The position numbers were made by a program, and so were the translations under genes. Positions 1 to 12,079 of a stretch of 64,000 nucleotides of DNA are shown here, piece after piece (the first letter of the stretch is position 1; each line of letters begins with the position of its first letter). Origin of the DNA: Tetrahymena thermophila SB210. Lineage: Eukaryota; Ciliophora; Oligohymenophorea; Hymenostomatida; Tetrahymenidae. The notes under the pieces were generated by a model. The model ran no database searches. It saw nothing but the letters and a program-made list of their open reading frames with translations, and was not told the origin of the DNA. The stretch covers positions 200,616 to 264,615 of the forward strand of contig NW_002476358.1 in assembly GCF_000189635.1 (NCBI RefSeq), read 5' to 3'.

Positions 1-1059
1 AAATTTAAAAAAATCTTTTTATTTTTACAAAATTTCTCATAAAGTAAATTAAAATTAGATGAAATTAAGATTAAAATCTAAAAGAATACAAAATTTAAAT
101 TTAAATAACATTACATAAAATAATCCCTCCCTTATTAATGTTATTTATTAACTCACTTTTTATTAATATTTTTTTATATTTATATTATGAAAAATTTTTT
201 TTAATTAATAAAATTATTAATTGATTTAAAATTAAAGTATTTTATTTTTTTATATTTTTCTTCACATTTGATCATACAAATAAATTATTCTATAACCTGT
301 CAATTAAATTATTTATAGCATAAATGATCCAACAAACAATAACTTTAGATATTAGCTCTAAGCCCTTTTACTACTTTTATCTTAAGAAAATTTTGCTGAA
401 AAGTAGAAAATAAATCTTTCAATTGTTTGGCTAAATTATTGAGGAATGTAGTTTTACATCCAATTATGTGATATATGAAATATGAGTTGTTTTTTTGTAT
501 TTGAATGATAAGGATTTTTTAATTTAACAAAAGATTTTAAATTAATAAGTAAAATTATTTAATATTTTTTAAAAGCTTTTCACTAATAAATATTTATAAA
601 TAATTATAAACATAAAATACAAATAAATATTATTATTATTTGTAAATATTTAAAAACAATAAAGAAAGCATCATCCTATATCATATGATGAATTTTAGTA
701 GTAAGCTAATTTTTTCATGAAAAAGCATAAAAATTAAATTATGATCTTCAATTTAAATGCCAGGTCTTATATTTTTTTTTGGTAAGATCCATTTAATTTC
801 AACCAATTTCATAAAAGATATAAAACGTAAAAAATAACTAAAAATTTCCATCCATTGTTTAAATCAATTACTTAAAAACTTGTTTTAGGATACCTTTTAT
901 TTAAGAAATCAAAATAAGATATTTTTTATTTATTTACACTAAAAAACAGGTTTTATCATGTAATCTATTTAGATAAGTAATTAATATTAAATTATTTATA
1001 ACATAAAGATTAATTAAGGTTAAGAAATAATAGTGAACGAGCAATAAAATAAAATAAAA
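1..1059. other. AT-rich intergenic spacer
   Basis: No frame on either strand reads as coding with TGA as stop, and no tRNA box or repeat array is visible. It presumably holds the promoter and 5' leader of the gene starting at 1060. Confidence 0.6.
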
Positions 1060-2412
1060 ATGAATTAAAAGGAAAACGTAGCACTTTTATTGTACACTGA
1101 AGACTATAAGTTTGTTGTTTTTAAATATGAGAATGGAAAATATGCTATTCCTCATTAAAAGTTAACAGAAGAAGATGACAACTCATGCCCTCCATTAGGT
1201 CTTACTAGACATATTTTAACAAAAATTAGTGGCGGATTCTAATTTTAAATGGTTTCATAAGAAGTTTAGCTAGAATAAAATATCGATGATCTGAAGAAAT
1301 TATATGATCCAAATGATTGGCATAAATTATGGATGAGCTACGAATATAATGATTTGTGCGATTATGTTTGCTAGTTCTCTTTTTCAGAAGTATTGGTAGA
1401 TAACTCTAATTATTAGATTTACTACCATAAAATTAATCATGAGCATTTTAGTTTAAATATGAAAAAATTAGGAGTTGAAATTATGATATTACATCTAGAT
1501 CAAATAAAATAACTAGCTGATATTGATGAAGTTACATCTAAGATAACCAGTGCTAATATTGACTTTTAATCAGAGATTCAAAAATAAATTGAGCTTGAAA
1601 ACTCCCCAATTTCAAGAGAGAATACTTTCATATTTATTCAAAATAAACCAAGCGATTTAAAGACAAAACTTGAAAAAGGTATTCCAGATATGCCTACAAA
1701 AGCGTTTTATTATGGCTTATTCAAAAAAAATAACCAAAAATGGCTTACATATAATTCTGGTACTCTCCATCTTCCAACAGATGAAATTTTAGAAAATAGT
1801 AAAGGTATAGTTTAGTCTGGTAGTGCAGCAAGTGCTTACGAAGATTTAGATTGGATTGTCAAATATAGAGAATGGTTGAACAAAATCTATTTTAAGCACC
1901 CACATTTAAAATTCCTTTCAATTTGCTTTGGAGAATAAGTACTTGCTCATTCTTTGAATGGCAAATGTGAAGAAGTAGAGGAAAGAAAAGGAGGAAATAG
2001 GTTATTTTATAACGTAAAAGTAGAAGCTTTAAATTTCGATGATAGCTTTTATAGCTTACCATATGTCTGTAAATTAAATGTTACAAAAAAACCTATTTTT
2101 ATTAGTAAGGCCCATGGTGATATAGTAAGTCAGATAGACACTAATTTATTTAAAGTTATTGGAAGTTCAGAGAAATATCATGTAGAAGTTTATACAGATG
2201 CCACAAACTAAGGAAATAAAGTTCTTGCATTTTAGGGTCACCCTGAATATGCAGGTAAATGGAAAATCAGAAAAGATTCAGAATTTCTTGCTTTGTTCTA
2301 AAAGAAGCCACTTGAAGAAGTTTTTGAATTTATAAAAAAGAGTAGAGAAACAGGATTTGTTGACGATTACCACTTATTAAGATCTATCTGTGCTAGCTTT
2401 TTACAAAATTGA
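1060..2412 (+). CDS. Class I glutamine amidotransferase-like protein (450 aa, single exon)
   Basis: One uninterrupted frame from ATG 1060 to TGA 2410-2412, with TAA/TAG read as Gln. The C-terminal half carries the class I (Triad) amidotransferase signature: a nucleophile elbow SICFGE with Cys289, preceded by a buried strand (LKFLS), and a downstream GHPEY with His394 and Glu396, completing a Cys-His-Glu triad. This domain hydrolyses glutamine and normally feeds ammonia to a partner synthase; stand-alone copies related to the GMP-synthase glutaminase also act on other gamma-glutamyl substrates. The first ~210 residues show no motif I recognise and no synthase domain is attached, so the acceptor reaction is unknown. 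No signal peptide or membrane helix, so probably cytosolic. No intron is needed. Confidence 0.85.
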
Positions 2413-3178
2413 TATTTTTGTTAAATACTAAATTAATTCTTGTGTTTTTTTTTGTTTATGTATTTGCTTATTTTGAATTACTTGACAAATTTTCAATCAA
2501 TTTAAAGTTTTTTCAATTTATTTTGTCAGCTCTTTATTAATTGCATTACGAATTCAAAATAAAAAATATCTTTCAGATCTACAAATATACCAAACAAATA
2601 AACATAAACTGGGATAGATGATATTTAAAACAAAAAGCTAATACTTTTATTACAAGCTATTTTATATTTGTTTTTAAGAAACAAAATTATTGTAAACAAT
2701 CTTTTCTTATTCAATTCAAGATAAAAAATTAGAAGATTTTAAAACATATCAATAATACCCACAAAAAAGGTGAGCATTTCTATTGTATGGGTGCTGATAT
2801 ATGATAATCTACAGTAATAAATATCAAAAATATTTTGGACATATCATAAATAAAGAAATTTAATGAATGAAATATTTAAATATGTTTTTCATAATTTAGC
2901 TTTAAAATTTATATCTAAAAAAAATTAAAATCTTGGCAATTAAATATCTTTTATATAAACTTTCATTCAATTTCTTTGAATCAGATTAAAGAAAATTGTT
3001 GAATGACTTGACTTGATGAATGAAAATTCATTTTTTTTAATAAATTTTGAAATGTATTTTTAATTTAATTTTTAAATCTTTGATTATAAAAAATAAAACA
3101 AAAAGAAACTCCACATATCAACAAAATATAATTTTAATATAACTAAATAAACTTAAAATTAATTTTATAAAATTTAAC
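2413..3178. other. AT-rich intergenic spacer between convergent genes
   Basis: This 3'-to-3' spacer separates the amidotransferase gene from the membrane-protein gene on the other strand. No coding frame, RNA gene or terminator-like hairpin stands out. Confidence 0.55.
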
Positions 3179-5248
3179 TCAGTGAAACATATCGAAAAAA
3201 TTTTTTAAAATTGATGGAAGAACTGTACCTAAACCAACTAAGGTTGTAATTAAAGTTTACTCAAACCTTATATTGAAGTAATTTAAAAACTTATATTATT
3301 AAGTCTTTTAATCGGAAACAGTCTAAGCTTTTATTCTAATATAGCTTTGCAACATATTTTACATCATTTTTTGTTAAAGCATCTTCTCTGCCTCTAATGT
3401 ATATCTTGATCCTAAAAATTCTTTTTTTTTTAGAATGTAGAATCTTGAAGAATATTTCAGCTTTCCAACTAGAATATCATACGTTGTACTCATACCTTCT
3501 TCTAGTTTTTATGCTATTTAATCTAAGCTATTTTGTTAATCTTTATTTTTTTCGTCTTCTTCCTACTCATCATCATCTTCATCTTCGATACCTTGAGGCA
3601 TCATCGATTTTTCTATTGGATCTCTTACTTCCATTTATTTACGGTATATTTCTTACTAAGTTATGAGCTATTCTAAGCTGTTTTCATTGATATGCTTTTT
3701 TCCAAAATAATAGTCATACATCTATGCTAAATCTTAGATTAGACCCTCTAAAGAATCGATACGATGTTCAGATTTTTCAAATGAATCATTAAAAAGCTAT
3801 CCTTAGTATAATCTCATAAAAATGATGATACTAAATAAAACAAAATCCATGCTATAGCAAATAATCATCAAGGGATGTAAGTGAATGGAATCCTTTTCAA
3901 AAAAGATGTAAAAATTGGCATAAAAAGAAGCGCATGCTAAAGCAACAAAAATAAAATAAAAGAAAAGACAAATGTAGCAAGCTTCTAATTTTTTTTATTC
4001 TTATTTAAAGAAATCATAAACGCATCGTCTACAATTATCCCATGTTTCCAAACTAATTGCTGAAGTGATATCTAGTTTTTCAAAGTATTATACAATGTCT
4101 CCACTCATTTTAATCATTCTGTTTAAGTTTCTAATCATTAATCTTTTACGTCTCAGATCATAGTTGCTTAGCACCCTATTCAGACTATAGCAAAAATTTA
4201 TATAAAAGAAAAAAAGGACAATTATGTTAAAGATCTCATTTATTCCGTACTACTTTTCTTTTTTTACCACATACAATATTGTGAATCCTATCTTCATGAG
4301 AGAAACACACAACAATAAGATAAATTGAATTTTAAGAGGCTTTAGTTGCTGATTCATATCTAGAAATAAACAATATCCTCTCCATTCATATGTAGAAGGA
4401 TTATCATCTAAATTGAAAAAGGTATTAAAAAGTTAACATTTTAAATCTACTTCATACATTTCGATTATTCTTTTGTATTCTTCCCTCCAAGACAAAGAGT
4501 TGTTATTGATATCAAATACACAGTTAGAGTTTTAAGGGCGAAATTATATCAATGAATTTGAGATATTGGCCTTATTTATGTAATTTTTAAAATGAAATAT
4601 AACAGAGAGAGGTTAGTCAGAGTACCTTATATATTTAACATAAGCTAACACCAGTAGTTAAGTAAGTAGAAGAAAAAAAGCATTCTAAATCCACAACCTG
4701 TCAATATTTTAAGTATTTATCTGAAAAAAGTAAAAGTAAATTATATATATTTTCACAATGCTAAAGAAAATTGTTAAGATTGGATCTAGTAAATCAGATA
4801 AAATATCAGATTATCCTTTAAAAAGCAGATAAGCATAAGCAAACATTTTAAAGATAGAGAATATAATATAACCCGCAATAGAAACAAGCTCAAGTATAAA
4901 AGCTAACATAATAATAGTAATCTCAGATATTATATTGCGTCTGCTTTTTTGTTATTTCTAAATTTCTTCATCTTTTTATTCTAATTGCTCTTCGTATAGC
5001 TTGCTACCTTACTACGGTTGCTGTTATTATTATTATGATTGCTACTACTATGATTGCTACTGCTATTAATGTGATTGTTAAGAAATCCTAGACTACTATC
5101 TTTCATTAGTGTTTTACTAAAAATCCTACCTAGGATTTAAAAATTATGAAGGTTTTATGGGTTCACCTCTATTAGAATACACAGAATGCATTTAGTAACC
5201 GGCAGCAAAAAAGTTATCGTTCTAATTCCCTCTCTAACTTTAATTCAT
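3179..5248 (-). CDS. Polytopic membrane protein with poly-Gln N-terminus (689 aa, single exon)
   Basis: Continuous minus-strand frame from ATG 5248 to TGA 3181-3179. Residues 1-105 are hydrophilic and dominated by Gln (about 48-80 is almost pure Gln/Ser, encoded by TAA, TAG, CAA and CAG). Hydrophobic helices follow at about 107-140, 155-177 and 187-205, with more around 330-355, 365-385, 440-465 and 475-500, giving roughly seven membrane spans. The last ~170 residues are cytosolic in character, with an acidic Asp/Glu block followed by a coiled-coil-like stretch. I do not recognise the family. The layout (charged loop between helix groups, Gln-rich N-terminus) is common in large ciliate membrane-protein families of unknown function. 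No intron is needed; a start further upstream cannot be excluded. Confidence 0.8.
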
Positions 5249-5715
5249 CTCTTTTTTATAAGTCTGTTTAATAAGTAATATTAAAATAAATTTCAAATCT
5301 TAATTTAATAAATAACTAATATTTATAACGAACTTCGATTTCAATACGTATAGATAAAAGTTGTATACATATCATTGAAAATACTACCAAATCAAATATA
5401 TCACAATCTAAAGTATTTATTTAAAATAATACTGATATAAATGTCAATGAAAAATTTAATCGTTTTTAAGAAAAAAAATATTATTGCTCAACAAAATTTT
5501 TGAAAAAGGTCTATTACATTTAATTTTTCTACCTCATTGTATTCTAATCAGAATTAATTGATATACAATACTGCATCTACTAAAAATTATATCCTAATTT
5601 GAATTGATGATATAGCTTATATTTAAAAATAGTAATTAATTAAAAACATTCAATAACACATATTATTTTATTCTCTAATTAACTTAAAATAAGTAATACA
5701 CACCATTCTAGTATA
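5249..5715. other. Intergenic spacer between divergent genes
   Basis: Head-to-head spacer that should contain the promoters of both the membrane-protein gene and the sirtuin-like gene. Pure AT-rich sequence; no element could be assigned. Confidence 0.5.
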
Positions 5716-7723
5716 ATGAGCCAAAAAGATATTTAGACTGAGCAAATAGAAACAGAGTAATCCTAGTTATTACACTCTAAAGACATATAGATAGATGCTT
5801 AAAATAAGGAGCAAGAGTCTACATCGCATTCAGAAAATTAGCAATCTACTGAAGATTCAAATAGCTCAAAAGAAATTTACATAGGAAACGAAAAGAATTA
5901 AATCAGAGAGGATGAAGATATTATTAATACAAATTGTTAAAATGAGGTATTATCTTCAGATAAGAAGGCTGAAATAAATACTGATTAAATATAGAAGGAA
6001 GAAAATACAAATTAAAGCAAAGAAGATATTTAAAGTGAGCAAAAAGAAGATAACAAAAATACAGATACAACATAATAGAATCAAAAGAGCTAAGTGGAGA
6101 GTAAATTCATATTTATATTATTTTATTATATAATTAAAGCATTTTGCTTATGGCAGTAAAATCAACTTAATAGATAATACAAGAAAGTAGAGAACTTGAC
6201 CAAAAAGTATAAGATATGATAAAACAAACTCAATCTTCAATTTAATAAGTAATTATTGATTTTATCAAAGCCTTTTAAGAATATCAGAAAATATAAAAAA
6301 GACTTTAGATTCTACTAGCAGAACTTTAAAATCTGTAGAATAAACAATGAAAGAGATTAATGAAACTAATAAAAGATTTGATCAATTTAATGAAGGTAAA
6401 TTCAATAAGTAGAAATGATACTATATAAATTTAATAATATAATAAACAGCCTACCAATCGACGATGTAATAGTTTGGGTAAAAGTTACAAGATGCATTTG
6501 GTCAAGGACACTTGTATGAATGATTAAATAAATTTTTATTAATTTCTGAAACTTAATTATTTTTTAGGGAGAGTGAATATGACTTTATGCCTCAAATTTC
6601 AGATGTTGAAGAAATAGCTCAAATACTTAAATTAAAAACAGAAGCTGTATTTTTAATAGGTAAATTTAATATTTTATAGATGTTTCTTATATAAAAATCA
6701 AAATAATTTTATGGAATTATTTAGGTAAAGAGAATTTGAATTCTGAGTTTAAAAGTAATTTATAGAAAAGAGAGTACTTTTAAAATTAAAGTGAGGAGTA
6801 TTGGAAAACATATGGTATAGTAAAGGAGAATTTATCATTAAGTGGATCTAATGAAGTAGATAACAGTTTAGTTTAAATTGCAAACTCTCTTTACAGTGTG
6901 AGTACTAATTGCACTTTAATCACTACAAGTATAGAAGATGGTCTCCGAGCAGCATTATTTTAAAATATTAATAGAGAAAATTTAGATGATAATAGTAAAA
7001 GTAATTAAATAGGATGCTTGAATTAGTTTGAATAATAGTAAAATTAAAGTACATAGCAAAAAGAAGAAGAAGAAGAAATTAATTTAGATAAAAATACTAG
7101 GCAAATGACAAATTATGAAGTAGTAAAAAGTGTTTATTATGAAGATGAAGAATATAAGTCAACTTTTAAAGAAATGGATAATTTTGAAAAACAAGGTGTT
7201 TAGTATGATTTTGATTTATTTTCGGGTAAGTATAACTATTTTTAGATCCATGGCAATATTAACTTTATCAGATGCTCAAGCAATTAATGTAAAAACAAAA
7301 ATAAATCAGAGTTTTTAAACTCGTATGGTCCTATATATGATTTAAAAAGTTGCCCTGAGTGTTAATGCCCAATGAGGTATTAATAATTTAAAAAAAAAAA
7401 TATATATTTCTAATTTTATTTAAATAAAATATTTAAGGCCTCATATTAAATTTGATGATGAAGAAACTGACGAAAATATTTATAATGTTGATTGGATTAA
7501 ATCTAAAGTAAACCAACTAGACTGTTTGATTCTAGTAGGCTTAAACGAAGATGAAAAAAATGAACCATTTTATAAAGAATTAATTTAAAAAAGTATCGAG
7601 TATGGAATTTTAATAATAGAAATATCAATCCAACCTTAATTAGAAATTGGTCATATAAAATAATTAATAGGATATCCATAAGAAATGATTATATTATTGA
7701 GAGATTAATTGCTTTATAGTTGA
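5716..7723 (+). CDS. Coiled-coil / degenerate Sir2-family protein (554 aa, seven exons)
   Basis: Model: 5716-6100, 6157-6248, 6302-6395, 6450-6513, 6568-6659, 6725-7376, 7438-7723; all six introns are 53-65 nt GT...AG and keep phase. Residues 1-128 are acidic and rich in Gln, Ser and Glu; about 130-215 is coiled coil. From ~225 on it resembles a sirtuin: the entry helix VEEIAQIL, the FQIHGN motif (His418 at the catalytic position), a zinc-ribbon CxxxxC...CxxC (Cys426, 431, 452, 455) and MRPHIKF, which matches the conserved LRP.v.wFgE strand. The NAD-site motifs are eroded: the usual GAGxS loop is replaced by IGKEN (~243), and TQNID by TTSIED (309-314). Sirtuins remove acyl groups from lysine using NAD+; here I infer weak or no catalysis. 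Intron 2 (6249-6301) is the least certain splice. Confidence 0.75.
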
Positions 7724-7955
7724 TAATTTATGTATTTAATTTAATGTGTATATGTTGTCTACTAGATTAATCCTACATTTAATCTCCTATGAAAAATATT
7801 AATTTTTTGAATGAATATAGCACGTAGTGTATAGCTTACGCAGACAGGCATATATATATTTATTATTTTATTATTTTTGCAAAATTAAAACTTTGAAAAA
7901 CCTCAAAAGTTATAAATCAAGTGTTATCAATTTCAGGAATAAAAGCTTTAATATA

Positions 7956-8345
7956 ATGGATTTAGAAACAATTCAAAGGGAAAATTAAAATGTTTCATTC
8001 TACGCTAATAACTTAATAGAATATCATACATTTTTATTTGGAATAGATGTGAAAATTCCAGATATATTAATAATTTTCATAGATATTGCTATTTTAGCTC
8101 TATGTACACTTTATTACATTTACAAAAAATTACAAATTGTTAGATTGAATTCTGGAATTAAAAACTTAAATATTGGCCCTTTTTATTAAATAAATGAGTT
8201 AGGTAATAGTTATACAACTAAATCAGGCAAAAATTTATGCAACAAAAAAAAATCTACTATTAAAACTAGTAAATAAACTTTAAAGAAAGAATAAATTAGT
8301 TGCTAATTATGCTAATGCAATTTAAAAACGGAATATTATGAATGA
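7956..8345 (+). CDS. Small single-helix membrane protein (129 aa)
   Basis: Intronless frame from ATG 7956 to TGA 8343-8345. A single hydrophobic helix lies at about residues 31-54, followed by a lysine-rich hydrophilic domain, so the most likely topology is N-out/C-in or a signal-anchor type. The tail contains a short cysteine cluster (Cys-Gln-Leu-Cys-Gln-Cys) about ten residues from the end, which could be lipidated or bind metal. No family recognised. It follows the sirtuin-like gene on the same strand after 232 nt, but nothing shows a functional link. Confidence 0.55.
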
Positions 8346-8958
8346 AATGTTTAAAATATGTTGGCTTTGTTAATAAAATGGCCTTATTTCAAATTATTAA
8401 AGTGCATCTAAAAGTAAATTATAAATCTATTTTAACAAAAGTTACTAAATATTTTAAAAAAATTTTTAGTTAACTTTTACTATTTATTATATATTTATGT
8501 AGTAATTAATTTTTTTCAAAAAATAGCATCAAACAATTCATATAATTTTAAGTATAATATTTTGTAATTAATTACATATTACTACTCATTTAATTGTATT
8601 TTCTCATTTATTAAAATTATTAATCTGTATTTATTTTTAAAAATAATATCAGATCAAGTTAATTTATAAAATTTTAATTATATTAATATAATTAATTAAT
8701 TAATATATTTTAGGGTATTTGTTAATTAAAATTATTGCAAAATAATTCTGAATAAAGTTATTGTTAAAAATAAATAATTTTATAAAAAGTCATTCTTAAT
8801 TTATTATAAATTACGTACTTATGCACTATAAATAATTAATTAATATAGTGTACAAAAATGGAAAATTAAAATTTTTACTTCTTATTAGACTGGTATTGAG
8901 TTTTATATTTTATCTAATAAATTTTATATTATAAATATTATTTTTTGGTTTTGTAATT
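8346..8958. other. AT-rich spacer between convergent genes
   Basis: Extremely AT-rich 3'-to-3' spacer, with no coding frame or RNA gene seen. Confidence 0.5.
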
Positions 8959-11900
8959 TCACTAATTTTTTGTTGGATCACGATATTTTATTGGAACAAT
9001 ATTTCCTTCTCCAACAGCACTTATTGTGTTGTTTACACTAAAACTATTGCTGTTTCTTTAACCACCAAGAGTAGCTGTGTATTTTGTATTTAAGTTTGTA
9101 TGATTTTCCTAAGTATAAAAATTTATTTTTAATATTCGTTTATAAATTTTTAATTTTACCTATCCTTTTTCTTCATTATCATAATCAAAATCTTTTGTAA
9201 GTGGAGATTTAGTTAAATGATATGTGGCACCTTAATTTAAACTTTAACTATATAGATTAGTGTACTGCAAAGGATTGTTATTTTTTTGGCTGTAGCTTAG
9301 AGGTGTATGAGAGCGAGGATGATCTTATGTATATCTCTGTTAATGATTTTAAAATAAATTTCAAATTTTATTTAAAAATAACTTATTACATCTTCACCAC
9401 CAAAATTATTGGCATAAGTTCCATATTTAGTATGAGAAATAGTAGAGGTTGCAGCATAATTAGGTCTATAAGCACTTGAAGTTTATCCTGCTAAAGTGGA
9501 AGACAATCCTGTAGGGATATTAGGTCTTGTATTGTTCAATTAATTATTTAAGTATTGAATCACTTTTTATAATAAAAATAATTTTAACTATCTAAAACAA
9601 TTAAATTAAATCCTACTTGATTGATTCTATTCTAAAACTTTTTATGACTCTTAGATTTTAGTTTTAAGATCAGAATTAGCTGTTTGAAGTTCTTTTACTT
9701 TTATTTCAGAGTTATCTTTTTCTCTTTATACTATTTAATAAAAATTAAAATTTTAAATAAAAAATAATATTTTTCAAACTAAGAATTATTTAAATTATGA
9801 TAAAAAAGTAATATCTTATTAAAAAAATTATTTTAATAAAATCTGAAATATATAAATAATATTTAAGTATTGTTTAAATTTAAATCAAATTGATTGAGCT
9901 GGATTAATTAATATATTTGATTTTAAATATATTCAACTTCAATATTTCATTTTTAAAATATTCATATCCCATCGAATTTAATTTTTATATTTTATTTTGG
10001 GTAAATCATATAAAATGAGTTGATATATCGAGTGTCGATATTCTATTTTCAAAATAAAGATATCTCAAAAAATAAAATAAAATATCGAACAACTCTAAAG
10101 AATCACTTTAAATAAAAATAAAAAATTTTAATTGAAAACTTGTTAATTTAAAACTCTATTCAAATTAATAGAATAACTATATTACTTTCTATTATCTATC
10201 TATTTAATGTGTCGATGCTATTTTGCAAATTTTGTATGTTTTACTCCTGTTGTAGAATAATAGCTTCTTTTTATTTCTATTTCTTTTTCTTCTTTTCAAG
10301 AGCTTCACGAATTTTATCTATGACATCGTTTCCTTTTTCGATTTCAACCTTGCATTATTCTAATTTCTTTTCTAGCTTATCTATTGACTGATTTTTTTCA
10401 TTAAGTTCCTTTTCAAGCATTTTCTGAATTTTAAAATAATTTATTTACAACTATTATCAATAATATTTAATAATAGAATATACTTTTTAATCTTCGTTGT
10501 TTGAATTTAAGGACTTTGAACTGCTGATTAACTAATCTTTATCAATGATTTATTTTTCCAAGCTTTCAATTTTTACAGTTAATTCTGTAATTTTTTTTTC
10601 TTGTGCAAAACGAACGCTATCAAGATTTTTGTTGTCTAGTCTTAAAGTTTAAATTTCTTTATTTACTATGTCTAATTCTTTCTCATTTACTTTATTTTTG
10701 CTTTAAAGTTCTCTGACTGATGAATCTAAATTAAGTTTTACTTCGTTCAGATCTGAATTTTACTTCTAAAGACTTTGAACTTAATTTTGTAAATCTTAAA
10801 TTTGTTTTTCTAATCTTTCTTGTATGAGTTAATGCTTTGATTCATATGTATTTCTAAGTTCACTTTCTCTTTGTAAGTACTCTTCTTTTTGAAGATGGAG
10901 CTTCTTTGAAGATTCAAGTCTAAGCTACTCTTCTTATTGCTCTCTTTCTTACTAAAAGCGTGCTAATTGTTGGTTTAATTCTTCATTTTTATTTTGAGAA
11001 TCTTACAGTTATTCTTCGATTCTGGAATTCTTGATTCTCAATTCTTCATTTTCATTTTATTCTTTGGTTAGTTTATTTGCTAAGTAATTTTTTAAAACTT
11101 CATCATTGGCACATCTGAATTTTAATGCTAAATGGACTAATGTTTTAAATTGATTCATCTCAGTTATTTTTAAAAAACCTTCACCATTCGATTTAATTTC
11201 AAAAACACATGCAAACCTATTTATAAATTTTATATTAAATATTAACTAAATTAAAAAAATTAATTATTGAGAAAATTTTGAGGTATGTAAGATCTTACTA
11301 TATTTTGTCTTCTTTATTAGAGTTAAGAGACAATTCCAAAAGTTCAATAAGCTTAGTTGGGAATCCATTGAAATCCACAATTAAGTTTTAGTCATTTTTT
11401 ACTTGCAAGAAATCAGTTTCACTAAGTTACAAAATGTAAAGGAACAATCTAAATAGTTTATTTAAAAAAAAATTTTAAAACAAAACAAAATCAACTAAAT
11501 GGGACATCAGCTAAAATAGTTTAATTTAATTATTAATATTTTTGAAATGCAATTATAAAATTAATTTATTTGTTAATTGTAACATTATATCAAAATTCAA
11601 AATTAGGTATTCAATAAAATATTATTGTAAATTACTAGTTGAGTTCATCAGTTAATTCCATCTAAAGGACTTGACCATGAATATTGTTACCTGGATTAAG
11701 TATTATTTTAAGATTTAAGCAGGTTAATTAGTCTTCTCTTTCATGTGATTTCAATTTCATTGTTATTTGATTATCATAAATATCTTTTGGTTGCTAAAAC
11801 CCTATAAATAAGAATCATTAAAATAAAAACATTAAAACCTTATTCTATTCATGATTTTTTGTATTTACCATCTGATTGGAGTGGATGCACGCTAATTGGT

Positions 11901-12079
11901 TGAATAAATCCACTTTAATTTAAGTTCTTTTCGTATTTTTGTTTCTATGAGCTTTAAAAATCGTTATTTTGAATTTGATGTTAATTTTGATAAGAGCCAT
12001 TTAAATTCCTAGCAGGAGTTTATTGATGAGAGTAATTCTATTGCTAGCTTCTTCCAGACTTTTAAGATAAACTATCCAT
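8959..12079 (-). CDS. SAS6: SAS-6 centriole/basal-body cartwheel protein (703 aa, nine exons)
   Basis: Exons in transcript order: 12079-11869, 11801-11636, 11448-11299, 11216-10484, 10423-10186, 9730-9617, 9562-9390, 9336-9160, 9108-8959; phase is kept throughout. After a ~75-residue Gln/Ser-rich leader comes the SAS-6 head: LKIILNPG..., then LFLYILQLSETDFLQVKNDQ, then LIVDFNGFPTKLIELLELS and MNQFKTLVHLALKF, the globular domain that forms the nine-fold cartwheel hub. A long coiled coil (about 245-480) follows, ending in IQYLNNQLN, the conserved end of the SAS-6 rod. The last ~190 residues are Asn/Ser/Thr-rich and disordered. SAS-6 sets basal-body symmetry and is needed to build new basal bodies. 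Intron 5 (9731-10185) is unusually long at 455 nt; the rest are 51-187 nt. Confidence 0.93.

Noticed and set aside
3397..3666. Plus-strand 89-codon frame with hydrophobic product
   Set aside because: Lies antisense to the C-terminal part of the membrane-protein gene on the minus strand, which has a 2-kb frame; a shadow.
7222..7245. Possible 20-nt GTAAGT...TTTAG intron in the sirtuin-like gene
   Set aside because: Reading through keeps frame and leads to the conserved FQIHGN motif, so the GT and AG are coincidental.
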